A DNA stretch of 64,000 nucleotides from Staphylococcus sp. IVB6214. Lineage in GTDB: Bacteria > Bacillota > Bacilli > Staphylococcales > Staphylococcaceae. Positions 32,062 through 43,129 of this stretch are shown here, one piece after another. The notes beneath the pieces were generated by a model. The model searched no databases, was not told where the DNA came from, and saw only the letters and a program-made list of their open reading frames with translations. The DNA lies in NCBI RefSeq assembly GCF_025558585.1, contig NZ_CP094723.1, positions 1,240,001 to 1,304,000 of the forward strand. The letters are read 5' to 3'. Position 1 is the stretch's first letter. Every line of letters starts with the position of its first letter. A program made the position numbers and the translations under genes.

Positions 32062-33143
32062 GTCAATGATTGATCCGAATATTTTTTCAACCGATATTTT
32101 AAATATAGATCAATCAATGGCGCAATAAGCATTAGAATAAAGAAGATGCGAAAAATATGAAATGAAGACACAATGGCAACATCTGCACCTGTATCTAGTG
32201 CAACAAGTACGATTTGTGCCATACCACCTGGAGCAGCCCCTAGAAAAAGCGTATTAAGTGGAATTTCATTCAAAAACTGTATGCCCCCTACCATTACTAA
32301 CGTCCCTGTAATGAGCAATATATTTTGAAAGGCTATTGCCAATGCAAGTCGCCCTTTCAATTGATCAGTCAATCCAGCAATCTGTACACCTACTCTTATC
32401 ATATAAATCACTTGAGCTGCAGCAATAATGGGCGTATCAATTGTGAAAATACGCTCCGTTGTTAAGTTCCAAATAATCAATACAACAATAGGAGCAAGCA
32501 ACATCATCGTAGGGAAGTTCACTTTTTTCATTAATAAATACACAAATGTAATAGCCACTACTAAAATAGCAACGTGATGTATGCCAAGTGTTTCAGTTAG
32601 AAGCGGTGGATCATTGAGATGTGCATGATGCTGTTTTTCATCTTGGAACAAAAGTGTTAATAACGGAACTAAAATTACGACAAATATAATGCGTGAAGTT
32701 TGTGTTAAGCTCACAACAAGAATATCCGCTCGTTTATTTTCTTCTGCCATCACTAGCATTTGACTCAATGCACCTGGTATGACACTTAATATTGCAGTTT
32801 CTGCATTGACCGATGCAATTTTACGAAAGCCATAAGAAACAATGATTGCTAAAGCAAGTGTTAAAATATTTACAACAACGATAGACAACCAATGACTTTG
32901 AATATCAATAATCACTTGTCTCGTAAAACTACTGCCTATTTGAACACCCAACATCATTAATCCTAATTTACTAAGCCAATGCGGCCAATGTACTTGTCTT
33001 TTAAAGACCTTGACCACAATAAGGCTCCCAATAATTGGTCCAAACATCCACGGTAATATCATGTGACAGCGCCATAAAATCCATCCGCAGATTATTGATA
33101 CAACAAAAACGAGCACATTATTGATGTAAGTTTGTTTTTGCAT
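32058..33143 (-). CDS. AbrB family membrane protein
   Basis: This 361-residue polytopic membrane protein has about ten hydrophobic segments, arranged as two repeats each with a G-A/G-x-P-G-x-x-x-Q/M-x-L-x-x motif (I-P-G-A-L-S-Q-M-L-V-M and A-P-G-G-M-A-Q-I-V-L). Pfam AbrB (PF05145) is named after E. coli AbrB and is not the Bacillus DNA-binding AbrB; its transport role is uncertain. The same gene lies between tag and hemL in other staphylococci. Confidence 0.85.
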   Translation of the reverse strand: MQKQTYINNVLVFVVSIICGWILWRCHMILPWMFGPIIGSLIVVKVFKRQVHWPHWLSKLGLMMLGVQIGSSFTRQVIIDIQSHWLSIVVVNILTLALAIIVSYGFRKIASVNAETAILSVIPGALSQMLVMAEENKRADILVVSLTQTSRIIFVVILVPLLTLLFQDEKQHHAHLNDPPLLTETLGIHHVAILVVAITFVYLLMKKVNFPTMMLLAPIVVLIIWNLTTERIFTIDTPIIAAAQVIYMIRVGVQIAGLTDQLKGRLALAIAFQNILLITGTLVMVGGIQFLNEIPLNTLFLGAAPGGMAQIVLVALDTGADVAIVSSFHIFRIFFILMLIAPLIDLYLKYRLKKYSDQSLT

Positions 33144-33230
33144 AATGTGCCACCCCCATAATAATTATGTATATTTACATCTTATCAAAAATACGTAGTT
33201 AAAAAAATATTCATTTCTCATCTATTAAAA

Positions 33231-33263
33231 AAGCCATGTCAATCTATCAAACTGACATGGCTT
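33231..33263 (-). terminator. Terminator of the hem operon
   Basis: A perfect 11-base-pair stem (AAGCCATGTCA) with an 11-base loop and a T run on the minus strand, 12 bases after the hemL stop. Confidence 0.88.
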
Positions 33264-33274
33264 ATATTATTGAA

Positions 33275-34564
33275 TTATTTTCCTGCAATTTTACTTAAGG
33301 CAACATCAAATGCTGCAATTGTTTTCTCAATATCTTCTTTTGTATGTGATGTAGATAAGAACATCCCTTCAAATTGAGACGGCGGTAAAAAGACACCTTG
33401 TTCCGTCAACTCACGGTACATTTCACCGAACATCTTTAAGTCTGATTTGTTTGCTTCTTCAAAGTTTGTCACAGGACCTTCATTGATAAAGAAACCAATC
33501 ATAGAACCTGCACGATTAACCGTCAATGGTACGTTATGTTTTGCGAAGACTTCTTTCAAGCCCGCTTCTAACATATCTCCTAACTCATTGAAGTATGTGT
33601 AACTTTCAGGTGTTAGTTGGCTTAACGTCCAATAACCACTTGTCATAGCTAATGGATTGCCTGACAATGTGCCTGCTTGGTAAATATCACCACTCGGCGC
33701 AATACGATCCATAATTTCTTTTCTTCCACCAAATGCACCAACTGGCAAACCGCCACCGATGACTTTACCAAGACATGTTAAGTCTGGCGTTACATCGAAA
33801 TAGCCTTGTGCACAGTTGTAACCAACACGGAAACCTGTCATCACTTCATCAAAAATCAATAACGCATCATTTTCTTTCGTGATATCTCTCAAACCTTGTA
33901 AGAAATTATTGATTGGTGGTACGACACCCATATTCCCTGCAACTGGCTCTACAATCACCGCCGCAATATCGTCTCCAAATTGATCAAATGCTAATTTAAC
34001 CGCTTCTAAGTTATTATAAGGTACTGTGATCGTATTTTTTGCGATACCTTCTGGAACACCTGGTGAATCTGGTAAACCGAGTGTCGCAACACCTGAACCC
34101 GCTTTGATTAACAATGAGTCACTATGACCATGATAATTTCCTTCAAACTTGATGATTTTATTTTTTCCTGTGTAACCACGTGCTAAGCGTAATGTATCAA
34201 GTGTAGCTTCTGTACCTGATGAAACCATTCTTACTTTTTCAATTGATGGTACACGTTCAATGACAAGCTCTGCCAATCGATTCTCTTCAAGTGTTGATGC
34301 CCCAAAACTTGTACCACGATCTAACACACCATGTAGCTCACTGATCACACGTTCATTGCGGTGCCCAAGGATTAAAGGACCCCAACTTAATACGTAGTCA
34401 ATAAATTCATTGCCGTCAATATCATAAATGCGACTACCCTTTCCACTTTCCATAAAAATGGCTGGCGTATCAACAGCTTTAAATGCACGTACAGGACTAT
34501 TCACACCACCTGGCATCAATTGTTCTGCTTTTTCAAATGCTTTTATCGATTTGTTATAACGCAA
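33275..34564 (-). CDS. hemL: Glutamate-1-semialdehyde 2,1-aminomutase
   Basis: This 429-residue PLP enzyme isomerises glutamate-1-semialdehyde to 5-aminolevulinate. It has [10 protein letters not shown] near the start, S-S-G-T-E-A for phosphate binding, D-E-V-M-T-G-F, and the PLP lysine in [11 protein letters not shown] choose the TTG at 34564, eight bases after a GAGGAGG site; this gives M-R-Y-N-K and the family length. It is last in hemAXCDBL. Confidence 0.97.
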   Translation of the reverse strand: MRYNKSIKAFEKAEQLMPGGVNSPVRAFKAVDTPAIFMESGKGSRIYDIDGNEFIDYVLSWGPLILGHRNERVISELHGVLDRGTSFGASTLEENRLAELVIERVPSIEKVRMVSSGTEATLDTLRLARGYTGKNKIIKFEGNYHGHSDSLLIKAGSGVATLGLPDSPGVPEGIAKNTITVPYNNLEAVKLAFDQFGDDIAAVIVEPVAGNMGVVPPINNFLQGLRDITKENDALLIFDEVMTGFRVGYNCAQGYFDVTPDLTCLGKVIGGGLPVGAFGGRKEIMDRIAPSGDIYQAGTLSGNPLAMTSGYWTLSQLTPESYTYFNELGDMLEAGLKEVFAKHNVPLTVNRAGSMIGFFINEGPVTNFEEANKSDLKMFGEMYRELTEQGVFLPPSQFEGMFLSTSHTKEDIEKTIAAFDVALSKIAGK

Positions 34565-34585
34565 TTCAATCTCCTCCTCAGGCAA

Positions 34586-35560
34586 TTATTTATCCAAATA
34601 ACGACAAATATCTTTCGCAAAATATGTGATGATCATATCGGCACCGGCACGCTTCATTGAAATCATTTGTTCCATGACAATGCGTTCTTCATCAATCCAG
34701 CCATTTTGTGCCGCTGCTTTCGTCATACTATACTCACCACTTACATTATACGCAACAATAGGAACGTTGCTGTTATTGCGCACATCACGAATGATATCTA
34801 GATAGCTCAATGCAGGCTTTACAATCATCATATCTGCACCTTCTGCCAAGTCACTCTCAAGTTCACGCATTGCTTCAAGACGATTAGCTGGGTCCATTTG
34901 ATATGTTTTGCGATCGCCAAATGATGGTGTTGATTCTGCTGCATCACGGAACGGACCATAAAAACTTGATGCGTATTTAATACCATAACTCATAATAGGA
35001 ATATTATAGAATCCTGCTTCATCTAACCCTTGACGAATAGCTGCAACAAAACCATCCATCATGTTACTAGGGGCAATAATATCTGCCCCCGCTTTTGCCT
35101 GTGATACAGCTGTTTTCACTAGCAATGGAAGTGTTTCATCGTTATCGACGTCATGTGTATGATCATCGATGACACCACAATGTCCGTGATCCGTATACTC
35201 ACAAAGACACGTATCTGCTAATATCAACAAATCATCATATAATGACTTCGCAATCTTCGTTGCACGTTGAATCACACCATCATCGATAAATGCACCTGTT
35301 CCACATGCATCCTTTTCATTCGGAATCCCGAAAAACATCATGGCACGAATACCTAAATCATAAGCTTCTTTGATTTCTTCATGTAGTAAGTTCAAGCTGA
35401 TTTGATATATACCCGGTAACGACTTAATCTCTTCTTTTACATCATCACGTTCTACAACAAAAATCGGATAAATCAAATCTTCTTTTCTTATATGTGTTTC
35501 ACGCACCATATCTCTCATTGAATGAGATGCACGCAATCGTCTATGTCTATCAAAATTCAT
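34586..35560 (-). CDS. hemB: Delta-aminolevulinic acid dehydratase
   Basis: This 324-residue porphobilinogen synthase condenses two 5-aminolevulinate molecules. The Schiff-base lysines are in S-Y-G-I-K-Y-A-S and V-K-P-A-L-S; the zinc cysteines are in D-T-C-L-C-E-Y-T and G-H-C-G. It is fifth in the heme operon, three bases after hemD. Confidence 0.98.
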   Translation of the reverse strand: MNFDRHRRLRASHSMRDMVRETHIRKEDLIYPIFVVERDDVKEEIKSLPGIYQISLNLLHEEIKEAYDLGIRAMMFFGIPNEKDACGTGAFIDDGVIQRATKIAKSLYDDLLILADTCLCEYTDHGHCGVIDDHTHDVDNDETLPLLVKTAVSQAKAGADIIAPSNMMDGFVAAIRQGLDEAGFYNIPIMSYGIKYASSFYGPFRDAAESTPSFGDRKTYQMDPANRLEAMRELESDLAEGADMMIVKPALSYLDIIRDVRNNSNVPIVAYNVSGEYSMTKAAAQNGWIDEERIVMEQMISMKRAGADMIITYFAKDICRYLDK

Positions 35561-35563
35561 TCT

Positions 35564-36238
35564 TTAGAACCCCATTTCTAAAATTTTATCTATCATGGCT
35601 TCAAGTGTTTGTATCTCAGCCACCCCTCCACAATATCCGTATCGCATTAATGTTCGTTGCGTTTGTGCACCAATCACAATCCAATGATCAAACATTACAT
35701 TCGGAAAGCGATCAAACAGCGCACGAACAGCTGACGAACTAGCGAAGGTGATAGCATTAACCTTTTGACTAGTCAACATCTCATAAACCGCTGTCACTTG
35801 TGTGTCATTGACTTCGATATCATACAAATCAATCTTCGTCACTTTGCCACAACGCTGACGAAGTGTGTCTGTAAGTAATGGTCTTGCTCGTGCACTCGAA
35901 GGTAATAATATTTTAGCGTGTTCATTTGCATGAAACTGTCTGAGAAACCCTTCTTGTGAGAAATCTTTTGGTACAAAGTCAACTTGGATACCTTGTGTCT
36001 CACAATAGGCTTTTGTTTTTTCGCCAATCACCGCAATCTTCTTTACATGGGTTTGTGGAAGATATCTCATAAAATATTTTACCGCATTTTTTGATGAAAA
36101 AATGAGCCAATCATATGTTTCATCGAGAAGTCGTTGATCAAATGAACAAGCAACTGTTGTGACGAGTGGCATATGACACACATTAATACGCTCATCGTGA
36201 TATGGATGTGTCTGTGTCATGATTACAGTTGGTTTCAT
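35564..36238 (-). CDS. hemD: Uroporphyrinogen-III synthase
   Basis: This 224-residue protein closes the tetrapyrrole ring with inversion of ring D. HemD sequences diverge strongly; support comes from the F-S-S-K-N-A-V motif (about residue 50), F-A-S-S-S-A-V near 160, and its place between hemC and hemB. The ATG at 36238 follows AGGGG by eight bases; a GTG three codons upstream is less likely. Confidence 0.93.
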   Translation of the reverse strand: MKPTVIMTQTHPYHDERINVCHMPLVTTVACSFDQRLLDETYDWLIFSSKNAVKYFMRYLPQTHVKKIAVIGEKTKAYCETQGIQVDFVPKDFSQEGFLRQFHANEHAKILLPSSARARPLLTDTLRQRCGKVTKIDLYDIEVNDTQVTAVYEMLTSQKVNAITFASSSAVRALFDRFPNVMFDHWIVIGAQTQRTLMRYGYCGGVAEIQTLEAMIDKILEMGF

Positions 36239-36253
36239 TATGAACACCCCTAA

Positions 36254-37180
36254 TTAGTGTGTTTCATTGAGTGCTTCAATGATATCATATGCACCTTGTG
36301 CTTTCAGTTCTTGACTCACACGTTGCCCTACTTCGACTGCATCTGTTCCCGTTGCGGTATGTTGGAAGCGCTGTTTACCATCCGGAGACATAATTAAGCC
36401 TGTGAAGTGGATTTGTTTATCATCTCCAATAACAGCATGACCGCCAATCGGTACTTGGCAACTTCCATCCATTTCCTTCAAAAATGTACGTTCTGCTGTC
36501 ACACAGTCTGCCACTTCTGAATTATGTACTTTTGCTAAGAGTGCTAATAGTTCTGTATCATCTGAACGACATTCAATACCTAATGCACCTTGTCCAATTG
36601 CTGGGATTAACAAGTCATCATCTAAGTATTGTGTCACAATATCATCTGACCATCCCATACGTTTTAGCCCTGCTGCTGCTAAAATAATCGCATCATAGTC
36701 TTCTTCTTTCAATTTTTTAAGGCGTGTATCAATATTGCCACGAATCCATTTAATTTCTAAATTTGGAAATTTTGCTAGTATCTGCGCACCACGTCTTAGA
36801 GAACTTGTTCCAACGATGCTACCATCTGGCAAGTCTTCCAATGCTACATGATTTTTTGCAATATACGCATCATATGGATTTTCACGATCTGGGATACACC
36901 CAAGTGTTAACCCATCAGGCAATACACTTGGGACATCTTTCAATGAGTGGATTGCCATATCAATGTCTTTACTAAAAAGTTCATTTTGAATTTCTTTGAC
37001 AAAGAGTCCTTTGCCACCCACCTTAGAAAGTTGACGATCAACAATTTGATCACCTTTTGTCACAATTTCTTTAATCTCAATCTCTAAGTCAGGTTGAACT
37101 GCTTTAAGACGTTCAATGAATTGACCACTTTGTGTCAAAGCAAGTTGACTTCTTCTCGATCCCACTATAAGTTTTCGCAT
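36254..37180 (-). CDS. hemC: Hydroxymethylbilane synthase
   Basis: This 308-residue porphobilinogen deaminase builds the linear tetrapyrrole. It has [10 protein letters not shown] at the start, H-S-L-K-D-V-P, G-T-S-S-L-R-R, and the cysteine in G-S-C-Q-V-P that carries the dipyrromethane cofactor. The ATG at 37180 lies seven bases after GGAGGG; the frame is open seven codons further. Confidence 0.98.
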   Translation of the reverse strand: MRKLIVGSRRSQLALTQSGQFIERLKAVQPDLEIEIKEIVTKGDQIVDRQLSKVGGKGLFVKEIQNELFSKDIDMAIHSLKDVPSVLPDGLTLGCIPDRENPYDAYIAKNHVALEDLPDGSIVGTSSLRRGAQILAKFPNLEIKWIRGNIDTRLKKLKEEDYDAIILAAAGLKRMGWSDDIVTQYLDDDLLIPAIGQGALGIECRSDDTELLALLAKVHNSEVADCVTAERTFLKEMDGSCQVPIGGHAVIGDDKQIHFTGLIMSPDGKQRFQHTATGTDAVEVGQRVSQELKAQGAYDIIEALNETH

Positions 37181-37205
37181 ATTACGACCCTCCATTGGCA
37201 TTGTA

Positions 37206-38042
37206 TTATACTCCCGTCCACTGATGGAATGAAGAGAGTTGTGTGACTACGATTAAATTAATCATACAACATAGAAACAAAATAATGTTAACATAAATCA
37301 AAAACTGTTGCTTAAACCTCTGTGTCATTCTCATTGCGATATATGCAACATAGCTTAAGAAAATAAAAAATGACGAAATCACTTTCAAATCAACAAAAAT
37401 ATGGGGACCAACTGAAAATAAGCCCCATTGCACACCACAGAGAAGACTGACGAACAAAGTGATAACACCGATAAGTGTAAAATAAAAAACAGTTTTTTCG
37501 AGTGTGGATACACTTCCGATCCTGAAATAATTTTGATTGAATCGCTTCAATCGTAAATTTTGATATTGAATCAAGTATAGGATGGCATTCACAAACGCAA
37601 TCGCAAAGATCACATAACTAATCAATGCGAATGAAATATGCACGGTAAGCAGTTCATTGATGACCTTTAATCTCGCACCTTGATGACTGAACTGATACGG
37701 ATGAAAGGTATGAACAACCATAAAGACAAAACCAAGCATATTTAACAGTACAATAACGACATCGAATTGTCGGAAAACAGCGCAAATAAATGTAAATGTT
37801 AAAATAAGCCAAGTTAATACGTAAATACTTTCAACGATTGACGTCAAAGGCAACTGCCCACGCCAAAGAATATACATAGTTAAAGAGATTGTTTGACATA
37901 CCCAAACAATCCCTAACAAATAGAAACCCATATTTTGAAGGCGATAATTTTTTTGAAATAAATCAAGTGTCATACAAATAACACATAGGAAGTAAATCAA
38001 AACAATCGCTTCATGAAATCTTACAAAAAACGTTTCTACCAT
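37206..38042 (-). CDS. hemX: HemX/CcsA-like membrane protein
   Basis: This 278-residue polytopic protein has about eight hydrophobic segments and the cytochrome c assembly (CcsA/HemX) fold, including H-I-S-F-A-L-I-S-Y and W-G-L-F. In staphylococci HemX lowers the amount of glutamyl-tRNA reductase HemA and so restrains heme synthesis. It lies between hemA and hemC. The ATG at 38042 is chosen over a GTG three codons upstream. Confidence 0.92.
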   Translation of the reverse strand: MVETFFVRFHEAIVLIYFLCVICMTLDLFQKNYRLQNMGFYLLGIVWVCQTISLTMYILWRGQLPLTSIVESIYVLTWLILTFTFICAVFRQFDVVIVLLNMLGFVFMVVHTFHPYQFSHQGARLKVINELLTVHISFALISYVIFAIAFVNAILYLIQYQNLRLKRFNQNYFRIGSVSTLEKTVFYFTLIGVITLFVSLLCGVQWGLFSVGPHIFVDLKVISSFFIFLSYVAYIAMRMTQRFKQQFLIYVNIILFLCCMINLIVVTQLSSFHQWTGV

Positions 38043-38057
38043 AGGCCTCACCTATCT

Positions 38058-39401
38058 TTAAGATTCAAATCCTAATAAACGTTGCTTCAGGATGCGTTTT
38101 TTCTTTTCAACCGCTTCCTGTTGGTAATTCGTGTCAACTTCGATATCAAAAATCTCTTGAAATAACTGTAACTTCGCCGCTGCATTGCGATCGTCACTAA
38201 TCTCTTTCGCTTGTTTGATCGGTTGCTTGAGCATTTGATTGATAATACTTTTTGTATGTTTCGATACCACTTTACGATCACGGTCTGACAAATGTGGTAA
38301 CTTTCTATCAATGCTCGCCATTGTTTCTTGCTGAATTCCCATCGCTTGCTCTCTTAATGCACGAATCACAGGAACTACACCGAGCATGCGTACCCATTCG
38401 TTATGCTTATCAATTTCAGTAGGGATACGTTCAGCGATTGCTTCAGCGGCAAGGCGTCTTTCACGAATATTCGCATCTACAAGCCCTTTCAAGTCATCAA
38501 CATCATAGATAAACACTTCCATATCCGTTGATTCAAACGGTTCAATATCTCTTGGTACTGCGATATCAACAAGAATAATCTGTAAAGTTTTTTTCGTCAC
38601 TGCATGGCGCATCTCCAACATATCTTTTGTGATAATGTACTGTTCTGAACTTGTTGAACTTATTACGATATCAGCCGTCGTCAGCAATTGGCCTAACTCA
38701 GACATTGGTGCTGCATGAACATGGTGTTTCTCCGCTAATACTTGTGCACGTGAAAATGTCCGGTTAATTACCGTTATATCAGACACATTCGCACCTTTTA
38801 AGTTCAATACAGATAGTTCACCCATTTCTCCTGCACCGATGACTAACGCTCGCTTTTTGTTCAACTTGCCAAACATCTTTTTCGCCAATTCTACTGCTGC
38901 ATATGACACACTAATTGCATTGTCAGCGATATCCGTTTCATGATGTGCTTTTTTACTAAATGTAATGGCTTGTTTAAACAATTCGTTAAATATCGTACCA
39001 GTTGTCTGTGCCGCTTGTGCCGTTAGGAATGCATCACGCATTTGTCCTAATATCTGTGTTTCACCTAAGACAATCGAATCCAATCCAGATGTAACTCTGA
39101 ATAAATGTTCAATTGCATTATCCCCTAGCTTCACTTCTGACATCTCTTTGATATCATCCACTTCGAAGTTAAATTGTCTTGCTAAAAAGCGTTGAATATA
39201 ATATCGACCCGTATGAATTTGATCCACCACTGCATAGACCTCTGTTCTGTTGCATGTTGATAGAATGACATTTTCTAAAATTGACTTTGTTTCAAACAAT
39301 GCTTCATGCACACGAATCATATCTTTATCTTGAAATGTGAGTTTTTCTCGTAATGTCACATCTGCTGTACGATGATTGACACTCACTGCAATAAAATACA
39401 T
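38058..39401 (-). CDS. hemA: Glutamyl-tRNA reductase
   Basis: This 447-residue enzyme reduces Glu-tRNA to glutamate-1-semialdehyde, the committed step of heme synthesis. The catalytic cysteine is in S-T-C-N-R-T-E-V-Y (about residue 49), the NADPH fold has G-A-G-E-M-G-E, and a C-terminal dimerisation helix follows. The ATG at 39401 lies eight bases after GGGAGG. It is first in the operon; a TATAAT at 39434-39439 may serve it. Confidence 0.98.
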   Translation of the reverse strand: MYFIAVSVNHRTADVTLREKLTFQDKDMIRVHEALFETKSILENVILSTCNRTEVYAVVDQIHTGRYYIQRFLARQFNFEVDDIKEMSEVKLGDNAIEHLFRVTSGLDSIVLGETQILGQMRDAFLTAQAAQTTGTIFNELFKQAITFSKKAHHETDIADNAISVSYAAVELAKKMFGKLNKKRALVIGAGEMGELSVLNLKGANVSDITVINRTFSRAQVLAEKHHVHAAPMSELGQLLTTADIVISSTSSEQYIITKDMLEMRHAVTKKTLQIILVDIAVPRDIEPFESTDMEVFIYDVDDLKGLVDANIRERRLAAEAIAERIPTEIDKHNEWVRMLGVVPVIRALREQAMGIQQETMASIDRKLPHLSDRDRKVVSKHTKSIINQMLKQPIKQAKEISDDRNAAAKLQLFQEIFDIEVDTNYQQEAVEKKKRILKQRLLGFES

Positions 39402-39524
39402 GAACATGTCCTCCCATAAACTACAATAAAATTATTATAACATAGATAGACCGCTTTCAATTTAGATTCAACAGGATTCCATTGAGAACTATTCTTATTG
39501 TCCACGTTTTATTCAAATGTCTGT

Positions 39525-40130
39525 TTATTGTATACTGTCATCTACAATATAAGCATCAATAGTCGCCCATATTTCAGGTTGCTTATTTTTCGTCAGTGAC
39601 GAATAACTGATGATTTTATCGTTGGCATCTAAATCCAGATCTTGTTTGATACGTTTGATGTGTTTTTGTACCTTTCCTTTCGGTACTTTATCTTCTTTTG
39701 TTGCAACGATTAATGTTGGTATATCAAAGTGTTTCAAATAGTCATACATCAAAATATCATCTTCTGTTGGTGGATGTCTTAAATCTACAAGCTGTATCAC
39801 TAACTTTAGCTCTTCTCTAGTTGTTAAGTACATCTCGATCATTTTACCGAACGCTTCACGTTGCTTCTTGCTTACTTTTGCATAGCCATATCCAGGCACG
39901 TCAACAAAAATCAATTGTTCATCAATATTGTAAAAATTAAGCGTTTGCGTTTTACCTGGTTGCTGTGATGTACGTGCCATATTTTTACGTCCAATCATAC
40001 TATTAATAAATGTTGACTTCCCCACATTTGAGCGTCCACTCAATGCTACCTCTGGTAACCCCAACTCTGGGTACTGCTCTTTTTTCACCGCACTGATGAT
40101 GAGCTCAACATGATTTGGATTAATCTTCAT
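39525..40130 (-). CDS. engB: Ribosome biogenesis GTPase YsxC/EngB
   Basis: This 201-residue TrmE-Era-type GTPase assists 50S assembly. P-loop G-R-S-N-V-G-K-S-T, switch [12 protein letters not shown] and the T-K-E-D motif are all present. AAAGGAGAG precedes the ATG. It lies downstream of clpX behind a strong terminator, so it likely has its own promoter or depends on read-through. Confidence 0.97.
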   Translation of the reverse strand: MKINPNHVELIISAVKKEQYPELGLPEVALSGRSNVGKSTFINSMIGRKNMARTSQQPGKTQTLNFYNIDEQLIFVDVPGYGYAKVSKKQREAFGKMIEMYLTTREELKLVIQLVDLRHPPTEDDILMYDYLKHFDIPTLIVATKEDKVPKGKVQKHIKRIKQDLDLDANDKIISYSSLTKNKQPEIWATIDAYIVDDSIQ

Positions 40131-40200
40131 GGTTTCTCTCCTTTGACCGCTTAAATACTATAATTTCATTTTATCTTTCATTAATTTAATTGAACAGCAA

Positions 40201-40239
40201 AAAAGCTTAAGATATGCCAATACATTATCTTAAGCTTTT
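40201..40239. terminator. Terminator after clpX
   Basis: A perfect 14-base-pair stem (AAAAGCTTAAGATA) with an 11-base loop; its terminal A/T pairs supply the T run in either direction. Confidence 0.88.
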
Positions 40240-40245
40240 CATCAT

Positions 40246-41508
40246 TTATGCAGATGTTTTGCTATCGTTTAACAATTGACCTTCACCGTCATAAAGTTCA
40301 GGTGCTGTTTCATTCACAATTGTATCTTTTGTGATCACTACTTTTGTGACATTTTCAGTTGAAGGAATATCAAACATAATGTCGATCAAAGCTTCTTCAA
40401 TAATAGAACGTAAACCACGTGCACCTGTTTTGCGTTCTATCGCTTTTTCACTAATTGCAGACAAAGCATCATCTGTAAATTCTAATGCAACATCATCTAA
40501 TTCGAGCATTTTTGTATATTGTTTTACTAATGCATTCTTAGGTTGCGTTAAAATATTTTTCAATGCCTCAATATCTAACGTCTCAAGGTTAGCTACGATT
40601 GGCACACGTCCGATGAACTCTGGAATTAACCCGAAAGATTGTAAATCTTCTGGGCGGATATGTTCTAACAAGCTTGTCTCGTCATATTTAGATGCTTCAC
40701 TACTTGCAAAACCAATGACCTTTTCACCAAGACGACGTTTGATCACTTCTTCAATACCATCAAACGCCCCACCGAGAATGAATAAAATATTTGTTGTATC
40801 AATTTGAATAAATTCTTGGTTTGGATGTTTACGTCCACCTTGTGGCGGAACGCTCGCTGTTGTGCCTTCAAGAATTTTCAACAATGCTTGTTGAACACCT
40901 TCACCAGAAACATCACGTGTAATAGATGTGTTTTCTGACTTACGTGCAATTTTATCGATTTCATCGACGTAAATAATCCCTTTTTCAGCTCTGTCAATAT
41001 CAAAGTCTGCTGCTTGAATTAAACGTAATAAAATATTTTCAACATCTTCACCCACATAACCTGCTTCTGTTAAGCTTGTAGCATCAGCAATCGCAAATGG
41101 TACATTTAACGTACGTGCAAGTGTTTGTGCTAATAATGTTTTACCACTACCTGTTGGTCCGATTAAAGCGACGTTACTCTTTTGTAACTCAACATCATCT
41201 TCTTTAGGACCTAATTGGTTAATACGTTTATAGTGATTATATACAGCTACCGCAAGAGACTTTTTCGCTTTCTCTTGTCCAATCACATATTGGTTCAATT
41301 CTTCCATAATCTCTTTTGGTGTCGGTAACTCAGTAAGTTCTTCTGTTTCTGTATGATTGAGTTCTTCTTCTACAATCTCTGCACACAATTCAATACATTC
41401 GTTACAAATATAAACACCACTACCAGCCACTAACTTTTTGACTTGGTCTTGATCTTTACCACAGAAAGAACATTTTAAGTTTTCTTCGTCTTCATTGAAT
41501 TTAAACAT
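40246..41508 (-). CDS. clpX: ATP-dependent Clp protease ATP-binding subunit ClpX
   Basis: This 420-residue AAA+ unfoldase feeds substrates to ClpP. It has the N-terminal zinc-binding domain (C-S-F-C and C-N-E-C, about residues 10-38), Walker A G-P-T-G-S-G-K-T, Walker B V-D-E-I-D-K, and the I-G-F loop (in E-K-V-I-G-F-A) that docks on ClpP. It lies between tig and engB, the usual order. Confidence 0.98.
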   Translation of the reverse strand: MFKFNEDEENLKCSFCGKDQDQVKKLVAGSGVYICNECIELCAEIVEEELNHTETEELTELPTPKEIMEELNQYVIGQEKAKKSLAVAVYNHYKRINQLGPKEDDVELQKSNVALIGPTGSGKTLLAQTLARTLNVPFAIADATSLTEAGYVGEDVENILLRLIQAADFDIDRAEKGIIYVDEIDKIARKSENTSITRDVSGEGVQQALLKILEGTTASVPPQGGRKHPNQEFIQIDTTNILFILGGAFDGIEEVIKRRLGEKVIGFASSEASKYDETSLLEHIRPEDLQSFGLIPEFIGRVPIVANLETLDIEALKNILTQPKNALVKQYTKMLELDDVALEFTDDALSAISEKAIERKTGARGLRSIIEEALIDIMFDIPSTENVTKVVITKDTIVNETAPELYDGEGQLLNDSKTSA

Positions 41509-41601
41509 TTTGTATTACACCCCTATCCTCTACGACTATACTAGAAAGCATTTTATTATGCAATCACGCTGTCTTTCAAGTTTTTTGCATAAAACAATGA
41601 A

Positions 41602-41646
41602 AGCGGGATAGAAATCTATAAAATGATTAGATTTCTTTATCCCGCT
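41602..41646. repeat. Hairpin repeat after tig, possibly its terminator
   Basis: A long stem, AGCGGGATAGAAATCTA with TAGATTTCTTTATCCCGCT (one bulged base), then CTGGCAAG. On the minus strand it is followed by TTCATTGTTTTATG, so it may terminate tig. It resembles the element at 61947-61999 in plan and in its flank (C-Y-GGCAAG). Confidence 0.7.
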
Positions 41647-41736
41647 CTGGCAAGTTACATTTTTGAAATCATATGATTCGTTCATGTGAACAAACCAGCA
41701 TTGTCTTATCTTTATTCGTTCAGATTATTGTTCAGT

Positions 41737-43044
41737 TTACGCTTCGCTATCAGCAGGTGCATCTACTAATTTTGCTTCTGCAACTAATAAGTCGATTACT
41801 TTTCTAACTCGAATATCATTTTTGATAAGATCTGAGTTACCTAAAGTCTTTTTGATGTCTTCAACTGAGATACCGAATTGGTCACTCATTTTTTGTAATT
41901 CGTTATCAACATCTTCATCACTTGCTTCGATGTTTTCAGCTTTTGCGATAGCATCTAATGTTAAGTTTGTTTTAACACGTTGTTCTGCATCATCTTTCAT
42001 TTGTTCACGCATATCTTCTTCTGATTGACCTGAAATTTCGAAGTATGTTTGCAAGTCTAAACCTTGTTGTTGCATGTTTTGAGCAAACTCTTGAATCATG
42101 CGATCTTGTTCTTGCTTAATCATCGCTTCTGGAATGTCAATTGTCGCATTGTCAGCAGCTTTGATTACCGCTTCTTCTTTTTGTAAGTTTTCAGCGTCGT
42201 TTTTCTTCGCTTCTTCTAATTGTGTACGAACATTCGCTTTGTATGCGTCAACGTTTTCAGCATCTGCGTCTAATTCGCTTGCTAATTCGTCGTCTAATGT
42301 TGGTACTTCTTTCGCTTTGATTTCGTTGATTTTCACTTTGAATGTTGCAGCTTTTCCTGCTAATTCTGCTGCGTGATATTCTTCAGGGAATGTAACTTCA
42401 ACATCTTTTTCTTCTTCAAGTTTTAAGCCAACTAATTGCTCTTCGAAACCTGGAATGAATGAACCTGAACCAACTTCTAAGTCGTAACCTTCTGCTTGTC
42501 CGCCTTCGAATTGTTCGCCATCAACATAACCATCAAAGTCTAAGTTTACAGTGTCGCCTTCTTCAACTTCGCCTTCTTCTTTAACAACCATATCAGCCAT
42601 TGCTTCAAGACGTTGTTTTACAGCATCTTCAACCATGTCATCCGTTACTGTCACATCTTGTTTTTCAATCTCTAAACCTTTGTAGTCACCAAGTTCTACT
42701 TCTGGCTCAACTGTTACAGTTGCTTCAAAGATAAAGTCTTTTCCTTTTTCTATTTGTTTGATGTCAATTTCAGGTTGCGCAACTGGGTTAATACCCGTTT
42801 CATCAATTGCATCGCTGTATGCTGGTTGTAATAAAATATCAAGCGCATCTTGGTATAAGCTTTCTACGCCGAAACGTTGTTCAAAAATCGGACGTGGTAC
42901 TTTACCTTTACGGAAACCAGGTACATTAATATTTTTTACTACTTTTTTGAATGCTTGATTTAATGCTTCGTCTACTTTTTTAGCAGGTACAGTTACTTCT
43001 AGTAACCCTTCGTTACCTTCTTTTTTTTCCCATGTTGCTGTCAT
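41737..43044 (-). CDS. tig: Trigger factor
   Basis: This 435-residue ribosome-bound chaperone has the ribosome-binding N domain with G-F-R-K-G-K-V-P (about residue 43), a FKBP-type prolyl isomerase domain (about residues 160-245) and a helical C domain. A GGAGG site precedes the ATG. It is the first gene of the tig-clpX neighbourhood, and is followed by a hairpin. Confidence 0.98.
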   Translation of the reverse strand: MTATWEKKEGNEGLLEVTVPAKKVDEALNQAFKKVVKNINVPGFRKGKVPRPIFEQRFGVESLYQDALDILLQPAYSDAIDETGINPVAQPEIDIKQIEKGKDFIFEATVTVEPEVELGDYKGLEIEKQDVTVTDDMVEDAVKQRLEAMADMVVKEEGEVEEGDTVNLDFDGYVDGEQFEGGQAEGYDLEVGSGSFIPGFEEQLVGLKLEEEKDVEVTFPEEYHAAELAGKAATFKVKINEIKAKEVPTLDDELASELDADAENVDAYKANVRTQLEEAKKNDAENLQKEEAVIKAADNATIDIPEAMIKQEQDRMIQEFAQNMQQQGLDLQTYFEISGQSEEDMREQMKDDAEQRVKTNLTLDAIAKAENIEASDEDVDNELQKMSDQFGISVEDIKKTLGNSDLIKNDIRVRKVIDLLVAEAKLVDAPADSEA

Positions 43045-43129
43045 GTATAAAAACCTCCATGAAATCCTTTTTTAAAATTTTTCAACTTCTTTATTATAAC
43101 ATAGGTATGTTGTGTTTCAAGGGACTTAC

